A DNA stretch of 64,000 bases, from NCBI RefSeq assembly GCF_014205295.1, contig NZ_JACHNF010000001.1:1922001-1986000 (forward strand). Direction: 5' to 3'. Position 1 is the first letter of the stretch; each line of letters starts with the position of its first letter. This DNA comes from Kribbella solani. GTDB lineage: Bacteria > Actinomycetota > Actinomycetes > Propionibacteriales > Kribbellaceae. The position numbers were made by a program, and so were the translations under genes. Shown in pieces: positions 1 to 8,344 of this stretch. The notes under the pieces are model-generated. The model did no database searches. It was given only the letters and a program-made list of their open reading frames with translations, and had not been told where the DNA came from.

Positions 1-1
1 G

Positions 2-469
2 GTGTTCTATCCGCGCCTTGCCAAACTCGACGAGAAGCAGGCAAGCGCGGTGGCGCGCCGGATGATCCGGCCGGCGCTGCTCGGCATCATCGCGGCCGCG
101 ATTCCGGTCGCGCTGCTCGCGTCGCCGATCCTGCGGCTGCTGTACGGCGCCTCGTTCGCGCCGGCCGTGACCCCGGCGCGGGTCCTGGTCGCGGGGATGG
201 TGCTGGCCGGTGCGTCCGGAGTGGCCAGCGCCTACTTGTACGGTCGCGGCACGCCCGGTCTCAACTCCGTTGTCCTAGGCATCGGTCTGGTCATCACGGT
301 GGTGCTCGACGTGACTCTGATTCCGAGTCACGGAGCGCTCGGCGCCGCGTTCGCATCCACGGCCGCGTACCTGTCGACCGATGCGCTGCTGATCGTTCTG
401 CTGGTCCGCCTGAGTTCGGCGGCGCCACGTCACCGTACCGCTATTGCTGTTAGTGAGGGAACGCCATGA
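2..469 (+). CDS. Wzx/MurJ-like polysaccharide flippase, C-terminal part (cut by window start)
   Basis: Only the last 155 or so residues are visible; the frame is open to the left edge, so the true start lies outside the window. The visible part is a series of hydrophobic segments (AALLGII-type, VLVAGMVLAGASGVA, VVLGIGLVITVVLDV, AAYLSTDALLIVLLV) with the short Gly-rich loop LYGRGTPGLNS that is common between the last helices of MATE/Wzx exporters. This fits a membrane flippase that moves lipid-linked oligosaccharide units. The stop overlaps the start of the next gene (ATGA), so it is translationally coupled to the lipoprotein gene, and a sugar transferase follows. The family call rests on topology and context more than on a signature motif. 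Confidence 0.65.
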   Translation: MFYPRLAKLDEKQASAVARRMIRPALLGIIAAAIPVALLASPILRLLYGASFAPAVTPARVLVAGMVLAGASGVASAYLYGRGTPGLNSVVLGIGLVITVVLDVTLIPSHGALGAAFASTAAYLSTDALLIVLLVRLSSAAPRHRTAIAVSEGTP

Positions 470-1539
470 GAGGGCTCGCCGTCGCGGCTGCCGTGCTGTT
501 GCTGGTCACCGGCTGCTCAAGCAACAGCCCGACGTCCACTCCGACGCGACATCCCAGCTCGACGGCCACCAGTCCGAGTGGACCGCCGACGTCGTCATCG
601 AGTGCTCCGACGAACACCAACGTTCCGGTCAGTCTGGTGCACGATCGGTACGTCGCCCTCGCCTCGGCGCTGCATCAGCGTGGCGTAGCGATCTGGTGGG
701 AGACCGACCTGGTGTCCAAGTGGCTGCAAGGTCCGGCTGCCTTCGACCAGGCGATCAACCGGCTCGGCCAGCTCGGGAAGGTGCCTGGCACCGCCGGCTT
801 CAAGATCTCCGACGAGATCGGGTACGGCGACGGGCTGGGGTCGATGTCGCAGGCAACCAACTTCCTGACCCAGGCACGGCAGCGGTTGGCACAAGTTGCT
901 CCGGGCAAGCAGCTTCTGGTGGACGCGGTCGTACCCGAGCTCGGGTGCCTGCCTTGGCGCGGCGGAGTCCAGCTGAGTTGCGCGAATCAGGTACGGCAGA
1001 AGTACCCGGCCGCGACCGCCGCTGCGGTCGAGAGTTACTTGCGCGCGCATCTGATCGACCGGCTCGATCTGAGCACGGGTTTGCTGAGCGACAGCACGTA
1101 CGCGCAGTGGGGTCTGGACCGGAAGACCGCGCAGACTGACATCTGGAATCGTGTCCACGCCCAAGGGTGGGGTTCGATGACGATTCTGCAGGCGCGCAAG
1201 GCACTTGCCGTACCCAATGGGTATCAAGGGTCAGCCGACCAGGCGGCGGCCGACGCGGCGACGTACATCGACGTGCCGGTCGCGGCGGGCGCGCATGCGG
1301 TGGACATCTGGACCTGGCGGCAGCGGTACCAAGGTCAGATCGTCAGTCTGCTGGGACCGAACCTGCAGACCAATCCGCTTTGGACGGAGTTGCTGAAGCG
1401 GCGGCAACAAGGCGTGCAGCTGATCACGCACATGACGCCGTCGATGCTGCCCACCGACCCATCGAGTTACGGCCACGAGTGCGATCTCGCCGCCCAGGCG
1501 TTCACGACGGTCTTCGTTGCCGCCGGCACCGGCCAGTAG
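466..1539 (+). CDS. Secreted lipoprotein of unknown function, exopolysaccharide locus
   Basis: A 357-residue protein with a clear lipoprotein signal: basic start, hydrophobic core and lipobox LVTGC (Cys17), so it should be lipid-anchored outside the membrane. A Ser/Thr/Pro-rich linker (about residues 18-50) follows and then a globular domain of about 300 residues. Repeated acidic and aromatic patches (AIWWETDLVSKW, DEIGYGDGLGS, DIWTWRQRY) are compatible with a TIM-barrel sugar-active enzyme, but I recognise no defined family. It starts inside the stop of the flippase gene and ends 11 bases before the sugar transferase, so all three are probably one operon. A role in trimming or attaching the polysaccharide is inference. 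Confidence 0.6.
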   Translation: MRGLAVAAAVLLLVTGCSSNSPTSTPTRHPSSTATSPSGPPTSSSSAPTNTNVPVSLVHDRYVALASALHQRGVAIWWETDLVSKWLQGPAAFDQAINRLGQLGKVPGTAGFKISDEIGYGDGLGSMSQATNFLTQARQRLAQVAPGKQLLVDAVVPELGCLPWRGGVQLSCANQVRQKYPAATAAAVESYLRAHLIDRLDLSTGLLSDSTYAQWGLDRKTAQTDIWNRVHAQGWGSMTILQARKALAVPNGYQGSADQAAADAATYIDVPVAAGAHAVDIWTWRQRYQGQIVSLLGPNLQTNPLWTELLKRRQQGVQLITHMTPSMLPTDPSSYGHECDLAAQAFTTVFVAAGTGQ

Positions 1540-1550
1540 AGGAGACCACC

Positions 1551-2258
1551 ATGGCAACAACTACTCGGGTGCACGGACGGCACGCGGCGGGAGGTCCCGC
1601 TCGCCCTGGTGGTGCTGTCGGCCTCGCGCGGCGGGTGCTGGATGTGGTGATTGGTGGGTTGTTGCTCGCCGTGGCGACTCCCCTCCTGCTCGCCGTCGGC
1701 GCGGTGTTGCTGGTCACCAGCGGCCGGCCGGTGCTCTTCCGGCAGTCCCGCGTCGGCGAGCACGGCCGCCCGTTCGTCCTCTACAAGTTCCGCACCATGC
1801 GCATGGTCGCCTCCGGCCCCGAAATCACCGCCGCCACGGACGCGCGGATCACCCGCGTCGGCAGCTTCCTCCGCCGGACCGCCATCGACGAGCTACCCCA
1901 GCTCTGGCACGTGGTCCGTGGCCAGATGACCCTTGTCGGCCCACGGCCGGAGAGCGCGGCGCTCGCCGCCAGGTATCCCGAGCAGTACCGCCCGGTGCTG
2001 CTCGCGCGACCTGGCCTGACCGGTCCGGCACAACTGCAGTACCGCGAACGCTCGGCAGTACCGCCCGACGGCCGGGCCGACCTGGAGAGTTGGTACCTGG
2101 AGGTACTCGTACCGCTGCGCGTGACGGCCGACCGTGACTACCTCGACCACCCGACGATCCGGCGGACGCTGTACTACCTGCTGGTGACCGCGCTGTTCGT
2201 CGTCGGTCTCGCGGATCTGCAGCAACCGGTGACGGCTCAGACCGCCTCTTCCGCGTAG
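1551..2258 (+). CDS. Undecaprenyl-phosphate sugar phosphotransferase (bacterial sugar transferase)
   Basis: A 235-residue enzyme of the bacterial sugar transferase family (WbaP/PglC type). This family moves a hexose-1-phosphate from a nucleotide sugar to undecaprenyl phosphate, the first membrane step of repeat-unit assembly. One membrane-embedded helix (about residues 28-52) is followed by the family motifs: YKFRTMR, the catalytic DELPQLW block and LVGPRPE. The chosen ATG at 1551 has a GAGGAGA ribosome site 6-7 bases upstream; the frame is open further back but lacks a better start. The 3' end overlaps the convergent MBL-Rieske gene by 22 bases. The short form without extra N-terminal helices suggests a PglC-like monotopic enzyme. 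Confidence 0.88.
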   Translation: MATTTRVHGRHAAGGPARPGGAVGLARRVLDVVIGGLLLAVATPLLLAVGAVLLVTSGRPVLFRQSRVGEHGRPFVLYKFRTMRMVASGPEITAATDARITRVGSFLRRTAIDELPQLWHVVRGQMTLVGPRPESAALAARYPEQYRPVLLARPGLTGPAQLQYRERSAVPPDGRADLESWYLEVLVPLRVTADRDYLDHPTIRRTLYYLLVTALFVVGLADLQQPVTAQTASSA

Positions 2259-3811
2259 GTCGCGTCCTTCACCACGATCGGATCGCAGCGCGCGTTCAGA
2301 CACGCCCCGGTCGTCAGGTCGAACTCGAAGTTGTGGCCCAGGCAGCGCAGCACGCCGTTGACGACGACACCAGTCTCGGCCAGGTCCTCCCCGGCGTGCG
2401 GGCAGTACCGGCTCACGTACACCTGCTCGGAGCCAACCGTCACCGCGGTGGTATCCTCGGGATCGCGGGCGGCCTCGAACGCCTCGACCGCCCGTAGCGC
2501 CGCGCGGTCGGCGTGCTTGAGCAGCCCGACCAGGTAGTCGTTGTAGCGGTCCGGATCGCGGCGCGCGGTGAAGCGCAGCGAAAGCAGGAGCTCCTCCCAC
2601 CGCGTCCGGCCGGTGACGACCCCATCGAGCCAGCGGCCGTCCATGGTGAGGCAATAGTCGGCATGCCCACTGCCGCCGTCGACATCGACCACGACGCCGT
2701 CAGGCCCGATATGCGCGTCCCAGACACCGCCGTACGGACCCTCGACGACGAACCGCACGGTCATCCCGATCCGCGCCAGGAAGTACTCCGACAACGTACC
2801 CAGCGACTCGAAGTGGGCCTTGAACCGGTCCGCCAGACCAGGCCCCGGCTCAGGGTTCGCCGCCCAGGCAGCCTCGATCGCCCGCCGGCGCCGCGCCGCG
2901 TACGCCGATAAGTAGCGACGTCGCTCCTGCGGTCCGCTGTCCAACGCGAAACCCGCCCAATGCGGATCGTGGACAATAGACAGGTCCGCCAGCCGAATCC
3001 GGTCACCGGGCAGCAAGTACGCCGCTGCCTGGCTGGGAATGCGGTCCCCCAGCCAGGCGAGCGCCTCACCCTGGTCCGGAAAGATCCCGCCCGGGCTCAG
3101 ACCGCTGTTCAGCTCGAACAGGTCGTCGTCCAGGAAGCACGGCGGCCCGGCGTACGGCATCACGAACCGCGGCTCGATCTGCCGGACCAGCCGCGTCACC
3201 GCCTTGAACTTGCCGACGCGTTTGATCGTCGCGATCCGCTCGCGTTCGACCTCGTCGTACTCGTACCGCACCGGGTGCCAGCTCGCACCGGACATCTGTA
3301 CGCCCATCACGTCCAGCGGCCCGCCGACCTCCGTACTGGCCCGGCGCGCTTGGCTGAGCGAGATCCGGGCGTCGTTGGTGTGCAGTACGCTCCGGTCCCC
3401 CACCTTCACCAGCACCGCCGAGTCGTGACTCATCGGGCACTGCTCGGGGATCACCGTCAGCCAGTCGGTCCCGGTCAGCGGATAGCGCTGCCAGGCGTCG
3501 AGTACGACGATCCGGTGCCGGCCGATCGCCCGGAGACGGCGTTGCATGATTGTCGACGGGTAGCGCGGGATCACGATCGGGATCTCCGGCGCGAGCGCGG
3601 CCAGCAGGTCCAGATCCAGATGATCGAGATGCTCGTGCGACACCACGACGGCATCCACGTCGAGCAGTTCGGGCGCCAGCAGGTGCGAGTTGTCAGGGAA
3701 GGGGAACCACGAACCGAGGAACGCGCCACCGGGCGACAACCACGGATCGGCGAGGAGGCGGAACCCCTCCCCGTCGATCCGTAGCCCGGCATGACCGAGT
3801 GCAGTGACCAT
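2237..3811 (-). CDS. Metallo-beta-lactamase fold / SCP2-like / Rieske [2Fe-2S] fusion protein
   Basis: A protein of about 524 residues. The N-terminal half is a UlaG-like metallo-beta-lactamase fold (LGHAGLRI, SHEHLDHLDLDL with HxHxDH-like ligands, PEQCPMSHDS, HTNDARISL). A middle segment (about 380-440) resembles an SCP2 sterol-carrier fold. The C-terminus is a Rieske ferredoxin with the CxH and CxxH pairs (YCPHAGEDL near 470, RCLGHNF near 490). This combination is that of CMP-N-acetylneuraminate hydroxylase relatives, with the Rieske at the C-terminus. I chose ATG 3811 (GGTGA just upstream, family-like start MVTALGHAG); ATG 3823 is the alternative, but its GGAGG is only 1 base away. Nucleotide-sugar or lipid hydroxylation is possible; the substrate is unknown. 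Confidence 0.75.
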   Translation of the reverse strand: MVTALGHAGLRIDGEGFRLLADPWLSPGGAFLGSWFPFPDNSHLLAPELLDVDAVVVSHEHLDHLDLDLLAALAPEIPIVIPRYPSTIMQRRLRAIGRHRIVVLDAWQRYPLTGTDWLTVIPEQCPMSHDSAVLVKVGDRSVLHTNDARISLSQARRASTEVGGPLDVMGVQMSGASWHPVRYEYDEVERERIATIKRVGKFKAVTRLVRQIEPRFVMPYAGPPCFLDDDLFELNSGLSPGGIFPDQGEALAWLGDRIPSQAAAYLLPGDRIRLADLSIVHDPHWAGFALDSGPQERRRYLSAYAARRRRAIEAAWAANPEPGPGLADRFKAHFESLGTLSEYFLARIGMTVRFVVEGPYGGVWDAHIGPDGVVVDVDGGSGHADYCLTMDGRWLDGVVTGRTRWEELLLSLRFTARRDPDRYNDYLVGLLKHADRAALRAVEAFEAARDPEDTTAVTVGSEQVYVSRYCPHAGEDLAETGVVVNGVLRCLGHNFEFDLTTGACLNARCDPIVVKDATYAEEAV

Positions 3812-3893
3812 CGGTTCACCCATGCCTCCAGCGTCCCGGTCCGCGGCGGCGCGGGCATCCCCCGCGCGTACGAGACGGCGTACGTCAGGTGGG

Positions 3894-4961
3894 TCAGCTC
3901 CGCAGGGTGACCGCCTCGCCGCTGGCGGCCGATTCATAGATCGCCAGCACCACGGAGAGCGTCCGGCTGCCTTCGGCGACCGTCACCAGCGGTTCGCGGT
4001 CGTTACGGATCGCGTCCAGGAAGTCGGCGTACTGCAGGCCGTGCGCGTTCGACAACGCGGACGGGTCCGCACCGGCGGTTTGGCCCGTACTGGCCGCCTG
4101 CTCGGCTTGGTTGGTGTCTCCCCCGCCGTACGCCGGCGCCTCACCGTCGGGTGCCGCGACGTGGAAGTACGTCAGCCGGTCGTCGTCGATGACGGCGGAG
4201 CCGCGGGCGCCGTGCACCTGCAGGCGCGCGCTGGTTCCCGGGTACGCGGCGGTGGTGCCGTGGATCGTTGCCAGCGCGCCGCTCTCGAACCGGACAATCG
4301 CGACCGCGGTGTCCTCGACGTCGATCCGGTCGTGCGCGAGCAGGGCGCCGTACGCGGTGATCTCGACCGGCTCACCGAGCATCCAGACCAGCAAGTCGAT
4401 CGTGTGGATGCTCTGGTTCATCAGCGCGCCGCCGCCGTCGTGCTCCTTGGTGCCGCGCCACGCGCCGGAGTCGTAGTACGCCTGGCTCCGCCACCACGCC
4501 ACGCTCGCGACCGCGGACGTGAGCGGCCCGAAGTCGCCGGCAACCACGGCGGCGCGGACGGCCTGGCTGGCCGGGTCGAACCGGTGCTGGCTGATCACGG
4601 TCGCCCGCCCGGCCGACTTCCGCTCGGCCTCGGCGAGCTCGTCGGCCGCCTCCATCGTGATGTCGATCGGCTTCTCCACCACGACATGCTTGTTCGCGCG
4701 CAGCACGGCGACAGCCTGCTCGGCATGATCGCCACTCGGCGTACAGACGGCGACGGCGTCGATCTCGGCCAGGGCGAGGACCTCGTCCAGCTTCTCGTAC
4801 GCGGGCACGCCGTACTTCTCGGCCAGCGCCCGCGCCGCCTCCGGATCGATGTCGATCACGGCCGCCAGCTCGGCGCCCGGAACCTCGTCGAGCACGGCCG
4901 CGTGATGCTTGCCGATCACGCCGCAGCCGAGGACGGCGAAACGCAACGGTGTCTCGGTCAC
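3894..4961 (-). CDS. Gfo/Idh/MocA family NAD(P)-dependent oxidoreductase
   Basis: A 355-residue dehydrogenase. The Rossmann motif is LGCGVIGKHH near residue 12, the conserved VVEKPIDI segment carrying the catalytic lysine lies near residue 95, and an alpha/beta C-terminal domain with DSGAWRGT and GGALMNQSIHTID follows; this last block holds the His/Asp pair that binds the sugar. Family members oxidise or epimerise sugars and inositols. The start is GTG at 4961, inside the stop of the upstream isomerase gene (GTGA overlap), so the two are coupled. Together they look like a cyclitol or hexose catabolic pair. No transporter or regulator is beside them, so the substrate cannot be named. Confidence 0.9.
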   Translation of the reverse strand: MTETPLRFAVLGCGVIGKHHAAVLDEVPGAELAAVIDIDPEAARALAEKYGVPAYEKLDEVLALAEIDAVAVCTPSGDHAEQAVAVLRANKHVVVEKPIDITMEAADELAEAERKSAGRATVISQHRFDPASQAVRAAVVAGDFGPLTSAVASVAWWRSQAYYDSGAWRGTKEHDGGGALMNQSIHTIDLLVWMLGEPVEITAYGALLAHDRIDVEDTAVAIVRFESGALATIHGTTAAYPGTSARLQVHGARGSAVIDDDRLTYFHVAAPDGEAPAYGGGDTNQAEQAASTGQTAGADPSALSNAHGLQYADFLDAIRNDREPLVTVAEGSRTLSVVLAIYESAASGEAVTLRS

Positions 4962-5785
4962 GCGAACTCGATCCCTTCCTGGGTCAGCAGACCGGTGAAC
5001 GCCTTGTGCGCCCGCTCGAACTGGTCGGCGCCGGAGTACCCGCCGAACTTGCCGGCCGACTGCAGGTGCGGCTCGAGCGAGAAGAACCCGTCGAAGCCGT
5101 CCGCTCGCAGCGCCCGCAGCGTGTCGATCATCTCGCCGTCACCTTCGCCGGCCGGTACGACCTCGCCGGTGGCCAGGATCGCGTCCTTGATCTGGACGTA
5201 CTCCAGGTACGGCCGGAGCTGGTCGAAGCCCTCGCTGTGCGGGCGTACGCCACACTGCACGAAGTTGGCCGCGTCCCAGGTCATACGCAGCTTGTCCGAA
5301 CCGACCGACTCGATGAGGTCGAGGCAGCGGCTCGGGATGTCGCCGTAGATCTCCTTCTCGTTCTCGTGCGCCAGGACCACCGGCCGATCGCCGACCTCGT
5401 TCGCGAGCGCGGCCATCCGGCGCAGCACCTCGTCGCGGTACTTCGCCGGGTCGTCACCGGCCGGGAGGAAGAACGAGAACACCCGGATGTACGGCGTCCG
5501 CAGCCGCTCCGCCACGTCCAGCGCCCGGCGCATCCGCTCCAAGTGCGGCTCGAACGGGTCGGTGATCTTGATCTTCCCGATCGGCGATCCGACCGCGGAC
5601 ACCTGAATCCCGTGCCGGTCGAGCAGGGCCTTGACCTCGCCGAGCTGCTCGTCGGTCAGATCGAGCACGTTCACTCCCCACGCGCTCCGGAACTCGACGT
5701 ACTTCACCCCGAGCTTCCCGAGCACCTGGCACTGCGTCTCGAAGTCCTTGTCGATCTCGTCAGCGAATCCCGACAGCGTCCACAT
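4958..5785 (-). CDS. Sugar phosphate isomerase/epimerase (xylose isomerase-like TIM barrel)
   Basis: A 275-residue member of the AP-endonuclease-2/xylose-isomerase-like TIM barrel family. Metal-ligand segments are visible: KYVEFRSAWG, LAHENEKEIYGD, RMTWDAANF, YVQIKDA and FSLEPHLQ, giving the usual Glu/Asp/His/Glu divalent metal site. These enzymes isomerise or epimerise free sugars or inosose. ATG 5785 is preferred because AAGGA lies just upstream and the protein then begins MWTLSGFADEI, as in relatives; an extension to 5842 adds only unconserved sequence. It is the first gene of a two-gene unit with the Gfo/Idh/MocA dehydrogenase (4-base overlap). Confidence 0.9.
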   Translation of the reverse strand: MWTLSGFADEIDKDFETQCQVLGKLGVKYVEFRSAWGVNVLDLTDEQLGEVKALLDRHGIQVSAVGSPIGKIKITDPFEPHLERMRRALDVAERLRTPYIRVFSFFLPAGDDPAKYRDEVLRRMAALANEVGDRPVVLAHENEKEIYGDIPSRCLDLIESVGSDKLRMTWDAANFVQCGVRPHSEGFDQLRPYLEYVQIKDAILATGEVVPAGEGDGEMIDTLRALRADGFDGFFSLEPHLQSAGKFGGYSGADQFERAHKAFTGLLTQEGIEFA

Positions 5786-5912
5786 ATCAGTCCTTAGCGG
5801 TTCGTCCGATCCAACTGGCCAATCCGCCGTCCATCCAAACACACCTGGATAACGCTTACCAGCCCCCTCGGCGCGGCCTGCCTTGTTGCCGGGACGCTTG
5901 GTTGTTTACTAT

Positions 5913-5930
5913 CTGCGCATGCATGCAGAT
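5913..5930. promoter_or_regulatory. Candidate ArsR-family operator over the CDF start
   Basis: CTGCGCATGCATGCAGAT lies across the ATG (5919) of the cation exporter. It also forms an ATCTGC...GCAGAT inverted repeat (5911-5930). It matches 15 of 18 positions of the element at 7935-7952 in front of the ArsR gene. A TACTAT -10-like hexamer ends 7 bases before the ATG, which suggests a leaderless transcript blocked by repressor bound on the start site. Binding is inferred. Confidence 0.6.
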
Positions 5931-6974
5931 AAGCAGGCAGGTACCGGGCACGGCCACGGACATGGTCACGGACATGGTCACGGCCACGGGCATGGGCACG
6001 GTTTCGCCGCGAAGGTCAAGGAGCTCTTCGTACCGCACTCGCATGACAGCTCCGCCCGGCTCGACTCCGCGCTCGAAGCGAGCCGGGAAGGTCTGCGCTG
6101 CCTGAAGATCAGCTTCGCTGGGCTGATGCTGACCGCGATCATCCAGACAGTGATCGTGGTGTACACCAACTCGGTCGCGCTGCTCGGCGACACGCTGCAC
6201 AACTACGCCGACGCGCTGACCGCGATCCCGCTCGCGATCGCGTTCCTGGTCGGCCGGCGTGTCGCCACCCGCGCGTACACCTATGGTTTCGGCCGGGCCG
6301 AGGATCTCGCCGGGATCGTCGTGGTGGTCCTGATCGCGGCGTCATCCGCGTACGCCGGGTACGAGGCGGTGCGGCGGTTCATCCATCCGTCGGACGTCCG
6401 GCACGTCGGCGTACTGATCGTCGCGGGCGTGGTCGGATTCCTCGGCAACGAGGTGGTCGCGCAGTACCGGATACGTACCGGCCGGCGAATCGGCTCGGCC
6501 GCGCTGGTCGCCGACGGGCTGCACGCCCGGACCGACGGGTTCACCAGCCTGGCCGTCGTGCTCAGCGCGATCGGTGCCTGGCTCGGATTCCGGCTGGCCG
6601 ACCCGATCGTCGGCCTGTTGATCACGGTGGCGATCCTGTTCGTGCTGCGGGACGCCGCCCGCGAGGTGTACCGCCGGCTGATGGACGCCGTCGATCCCGC
6701 GCTGGTCGACCAGGCCGAGCAGATCATCCGCGCCACACCCGGTGTCGTCGACGTGCCGGGTATCCGGCTCCGCTGGATCGGTCACAGCCTGCGCGCCGAG
6801 GCCCGGATCACGGTCGATTCGGCCACTTCGCTCGTCGACGCGCATCACCTCAGTCACCAGGTCGAGCACGCGCTCATTCACGGCGTACGCCGCCTCACCT
6901 CGGCGACCATCCACATCGAGCCACTGGTCACGGACGCGAGCCCGGCGCACCAGCTGGTCGCACATCACCACTGA
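5919..6974 (+). CDS. Cation diffusion facilitator (CDF) metal exporter with N-terminal His repeat
   Basis: A 351-residue inner-membrane metal/proton antiporter. After a short start it carries nine Gly-His pairs (residues 10-27), then six predicted helices. The second and fifth carry the CDF metal-site motifs (DTLHNYADAL and DGLHARTDGF, each with an Asp/His pair), and a cytoplasmic C-terminal ferredoxin-like domain ends in a second His cluster. This pattern fits Zn(II)/Co(II)/Ni(II) export; the poly-His head probably captures metal. ATG 5919 is chosen because it starts directly before the His repeat and lies behind a -10-like TACTAT; the upstream extension is not conserved-looking. The 3' end overlaps the convergent permease by 47 bases. 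Regulation by the ArsR gene at 7985 is likely because both share one operator sequence. Confidence 0.9.
   Translation: MHADKQAGTGHGHGHGHGHGHGHGHGHGFAAKVKELFVPHSHDSSARLDSALEASREGLRCLKISFAGLMLTAIIQTVIVVYTNSVALLGDTLHNYADALTAIPLAIAFLVGRRVATRAYTYGFGRAEDLAGIVVVVLIAASSAYAGYEAVRRFIHPSDVRHVGVLIVAGVVGFLGNEVVAQYRIRTGRRIGSAALVADGLHARTDGFTSLAVVLSAIGAWLGFRLADPIVGLLITVAILFVLRDAAREVYRRLMDAVDPALVDQAEQIIRATPGVVDVPGIRLRWIGHSLRAEARITVDSATSLVDAHHLSHQVEHALIHGVRRLTSATIHIEPLVTDASPAHQLVAHHH
5946..5999 (+). repeat. Gly-His hexanucleotide repeat inside the CDF gene
   Basis: Nine in-frame GGN-CAY units encode (Gly-His)9. The codons vary at third positions, so the protein repeat is selected or old rather than a fresh slippage product. 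It forms the cytoplasmic metal-binding tail of the exporter. Confidence 0.9.
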
Positions 6975-7914
6975 GAAGCCGCGGCACGACGCGTACGTAC
7001 GCGACCATGCCTAGCACCTCGACCAGGGTTTGCGTGACGACCACGACCGCCGCGATCGCGAGGTGGTCCGGGAGGGCGAGCGCCAGTGGGAGTACGACGA
7101 GGGAGTTGCGGGTCGCGCCGGTGAAGATGATCGCGCGGCCGGACGGTACGTCGAGGCGGAACAGGCGTACGACGGCGAGGCCGGCGAACGCCATCACGAT
7201 CAGGAACGCCACATAGAACGGGACCACCGCGACCACCTTGCCGACGCGGCCGTCGAGCTTGGGGACCTGGGAGGCGACCACGGTGAACAGGGTCGCGGCC
7301 ATCAACGGCACCATGCTGGTGCTCAAGGCGGCCGTCAGGCCCGGCCGTCGGCGGGCCGCCAGGGCCTGGGTCAGCCACGCGAGCGTCAGCGGGATCACGA
7401 TCAGCACCACGAACGCGTGCACGAACGGTCCGAGTTCGACGATCTTCGCCAGGTCCGAGCCCAGGAACAGCCAAAGGTACGCGGGCAGCAGCACGATCTG
7501 TGCCAGCAGCAACAAAGGTGTTGCCGCCAGCAACTTCTGACTACTCCCGCCGGCCAAACCGCTGAACACGATCACGTAATCGACGCACGGCGCGAGCAGC
7601 ACCAGCAGTACGCCGAGCCGGACGGCTTGATCGTTCGGCAGGAACGCGAACATTCCAGCCACCACCACCGGTACGACCACGAAGTTCACCACCAGCGCGG
7701 CCGCCGGGAATCGTCCGGCGCGCAGGCCTCGCACCAATTCGCGGGCGGGCACCTGCAAGAACGTCACGTACAGCAACGCGGCCAGTACCGGGTTGATCGC
7801 GTGCTCCAGCCCAGGTCCGGCGCTCGGGACGATCAGTCCGGCGAGTGCACCAACCACCAGCGCGGCCACGTACACGGCGACCTGCCGCCGCTCCATCCAC
7901 GAAACCACGCCCAC
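6928..7914 (-). CDS. ACR3/bile-acid-symporter (BASS) superfamily permease
   Basis: A 328-residue membrane protein with about ten helices of the bile acid:Na+ symporter/arsenite permease superfamily. The conserved Cys that ACR3 transporters use sits in LLAPCVDYVIVF, and a second crossover-type segment is FTGATRNSLVVLPLAL. ACR3 proteins expel arsenite; whether this member moves arsenite or another ion is open, because the paired ArsR lacks the arsenic-type Cys site. It starts at GTG 7914 and is divergent from that ArsR gene with a 70-base gap holding the candidate operator. It overlaps the CDF gene tail to tail. Confidence 0.8.
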   Translation of the reverse strand: MGVVSWMERRQVAVYVAALVVGALAGLIVPSAGPGLEHAINPVLAALLYVTFLQVPARELVRGLRAGRFPAAALVVNFVVVPVVVAGMFAFLPNDQAVRLGVLLVLLAPCVDYVIVFSGLAGGSSQKLLAATPLLLLAQIVLLPAYLWLFLGSDLAKIVELGPFVHAFVVLIVIPLTLAWLTQALAARRRPGLTAALSTSMVPLMAATLFTVVASQVPKLDGRVGKVVAVVPFYVAFLIVMAFAGLAVVRLFRLDVPSGRAIIFTGATRNSLVVLPLALALPDHLAIAAVVVVTQTLVEVLGMVAYVRVVPRLLSGDVRPAGAPGSRP

Positions 7915-7934
7915 AACCTACTGGCTGGGTCGAC

Positions 7935-7952
7935 CTGCGCACACATGCATAT
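7935..7952. promoter_or_regulatory. Candidate ArsR operator between permease and repressor genes
   Basis: CTGCGCACACATGCATAT in the divergent gap differs at only three positions from the element over the CDF start (5913-5930). A TACGAT -10-like hexamer at 7973-7978 lies 7 bases before the ArsR ATG, as expected for a leaderless autoregulated gene. Confidence 0.6.
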
Positions 7953-7984
7953 GCGTGACCAGGCAGGCAACGTACGATCGACCC

Positions 7985-8344
7985 ATGCACTCGTCGATCG
8001 AAGACTTCGAGATGCCGAACGAGGAACAGGTCCACCTCGCGGCCGAGTCGTTCCGCCTGCTCGCCGACCCGACCCGGATCAAGGTCCTCTGGGCCCTGCT
8101 GCAAGGCGAGTCGTCGGTCGCGTGCCTCGCCGAGCTGGCCGGCGCCGCGCCCACCGCGGTCAGTCAGCACCTGGCCAAGCTCCGCCTGGCCGGCCTGGTC
8201 AAAGGGCGCCGCGAGGGCACGTTCGTGTACTACTCGGCCGCCGACCACCACGTCCAGGGTCTGCTCACCCAGGCGCTCTTCCACGCCGACCACCTCGATC
8301 ACAGCCTCGACAGCGGCCTCGAAAACAGCCTCGACAACGGCTGA
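7985..8344 (+). CDS. ArsR/SmtB-family metal-sensing repressor
   Basis: A 119-residue winged-helix repressor. The recognition helix is TAVSQHLAKLRLAGLV and the wing is RREGTFVYYSA. The C-terminal helix carries D87-x-H89-x10-H100-x2-H103, which matches the alpha-5 inter-subunit site of SmtB/CzrA-type zinc, cobalt or nickel sensors. The arsenic-type Cys cluster in helix 3 is missing (only one Cys, VACLAEL). It should therefore release DNA on binding a divalent metal. Likely targets are itself, the divergent permease and the CDF exporter. The ATG at 7985 appears leaderless. Confidence 0.92.
   Translation: MHSSIEDFEMPNEEQVHLAAESFRLLADPTRIKVLWALLQGESSVACLAELAGAAPTAVSQHLAKLRLAGLVKGRREGTFVYYSAADHHVQGLLTQALFHADHLDHSLDSGLENSLDNG

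Noticed and set aside
7985..8344. Arsenite-type ArsR assigned because of the ACR3-like neighbour
   Set aside because: The helix-3 Cys cluster for arsenite is missing and the zinc-type alpha-5 ligands are present.
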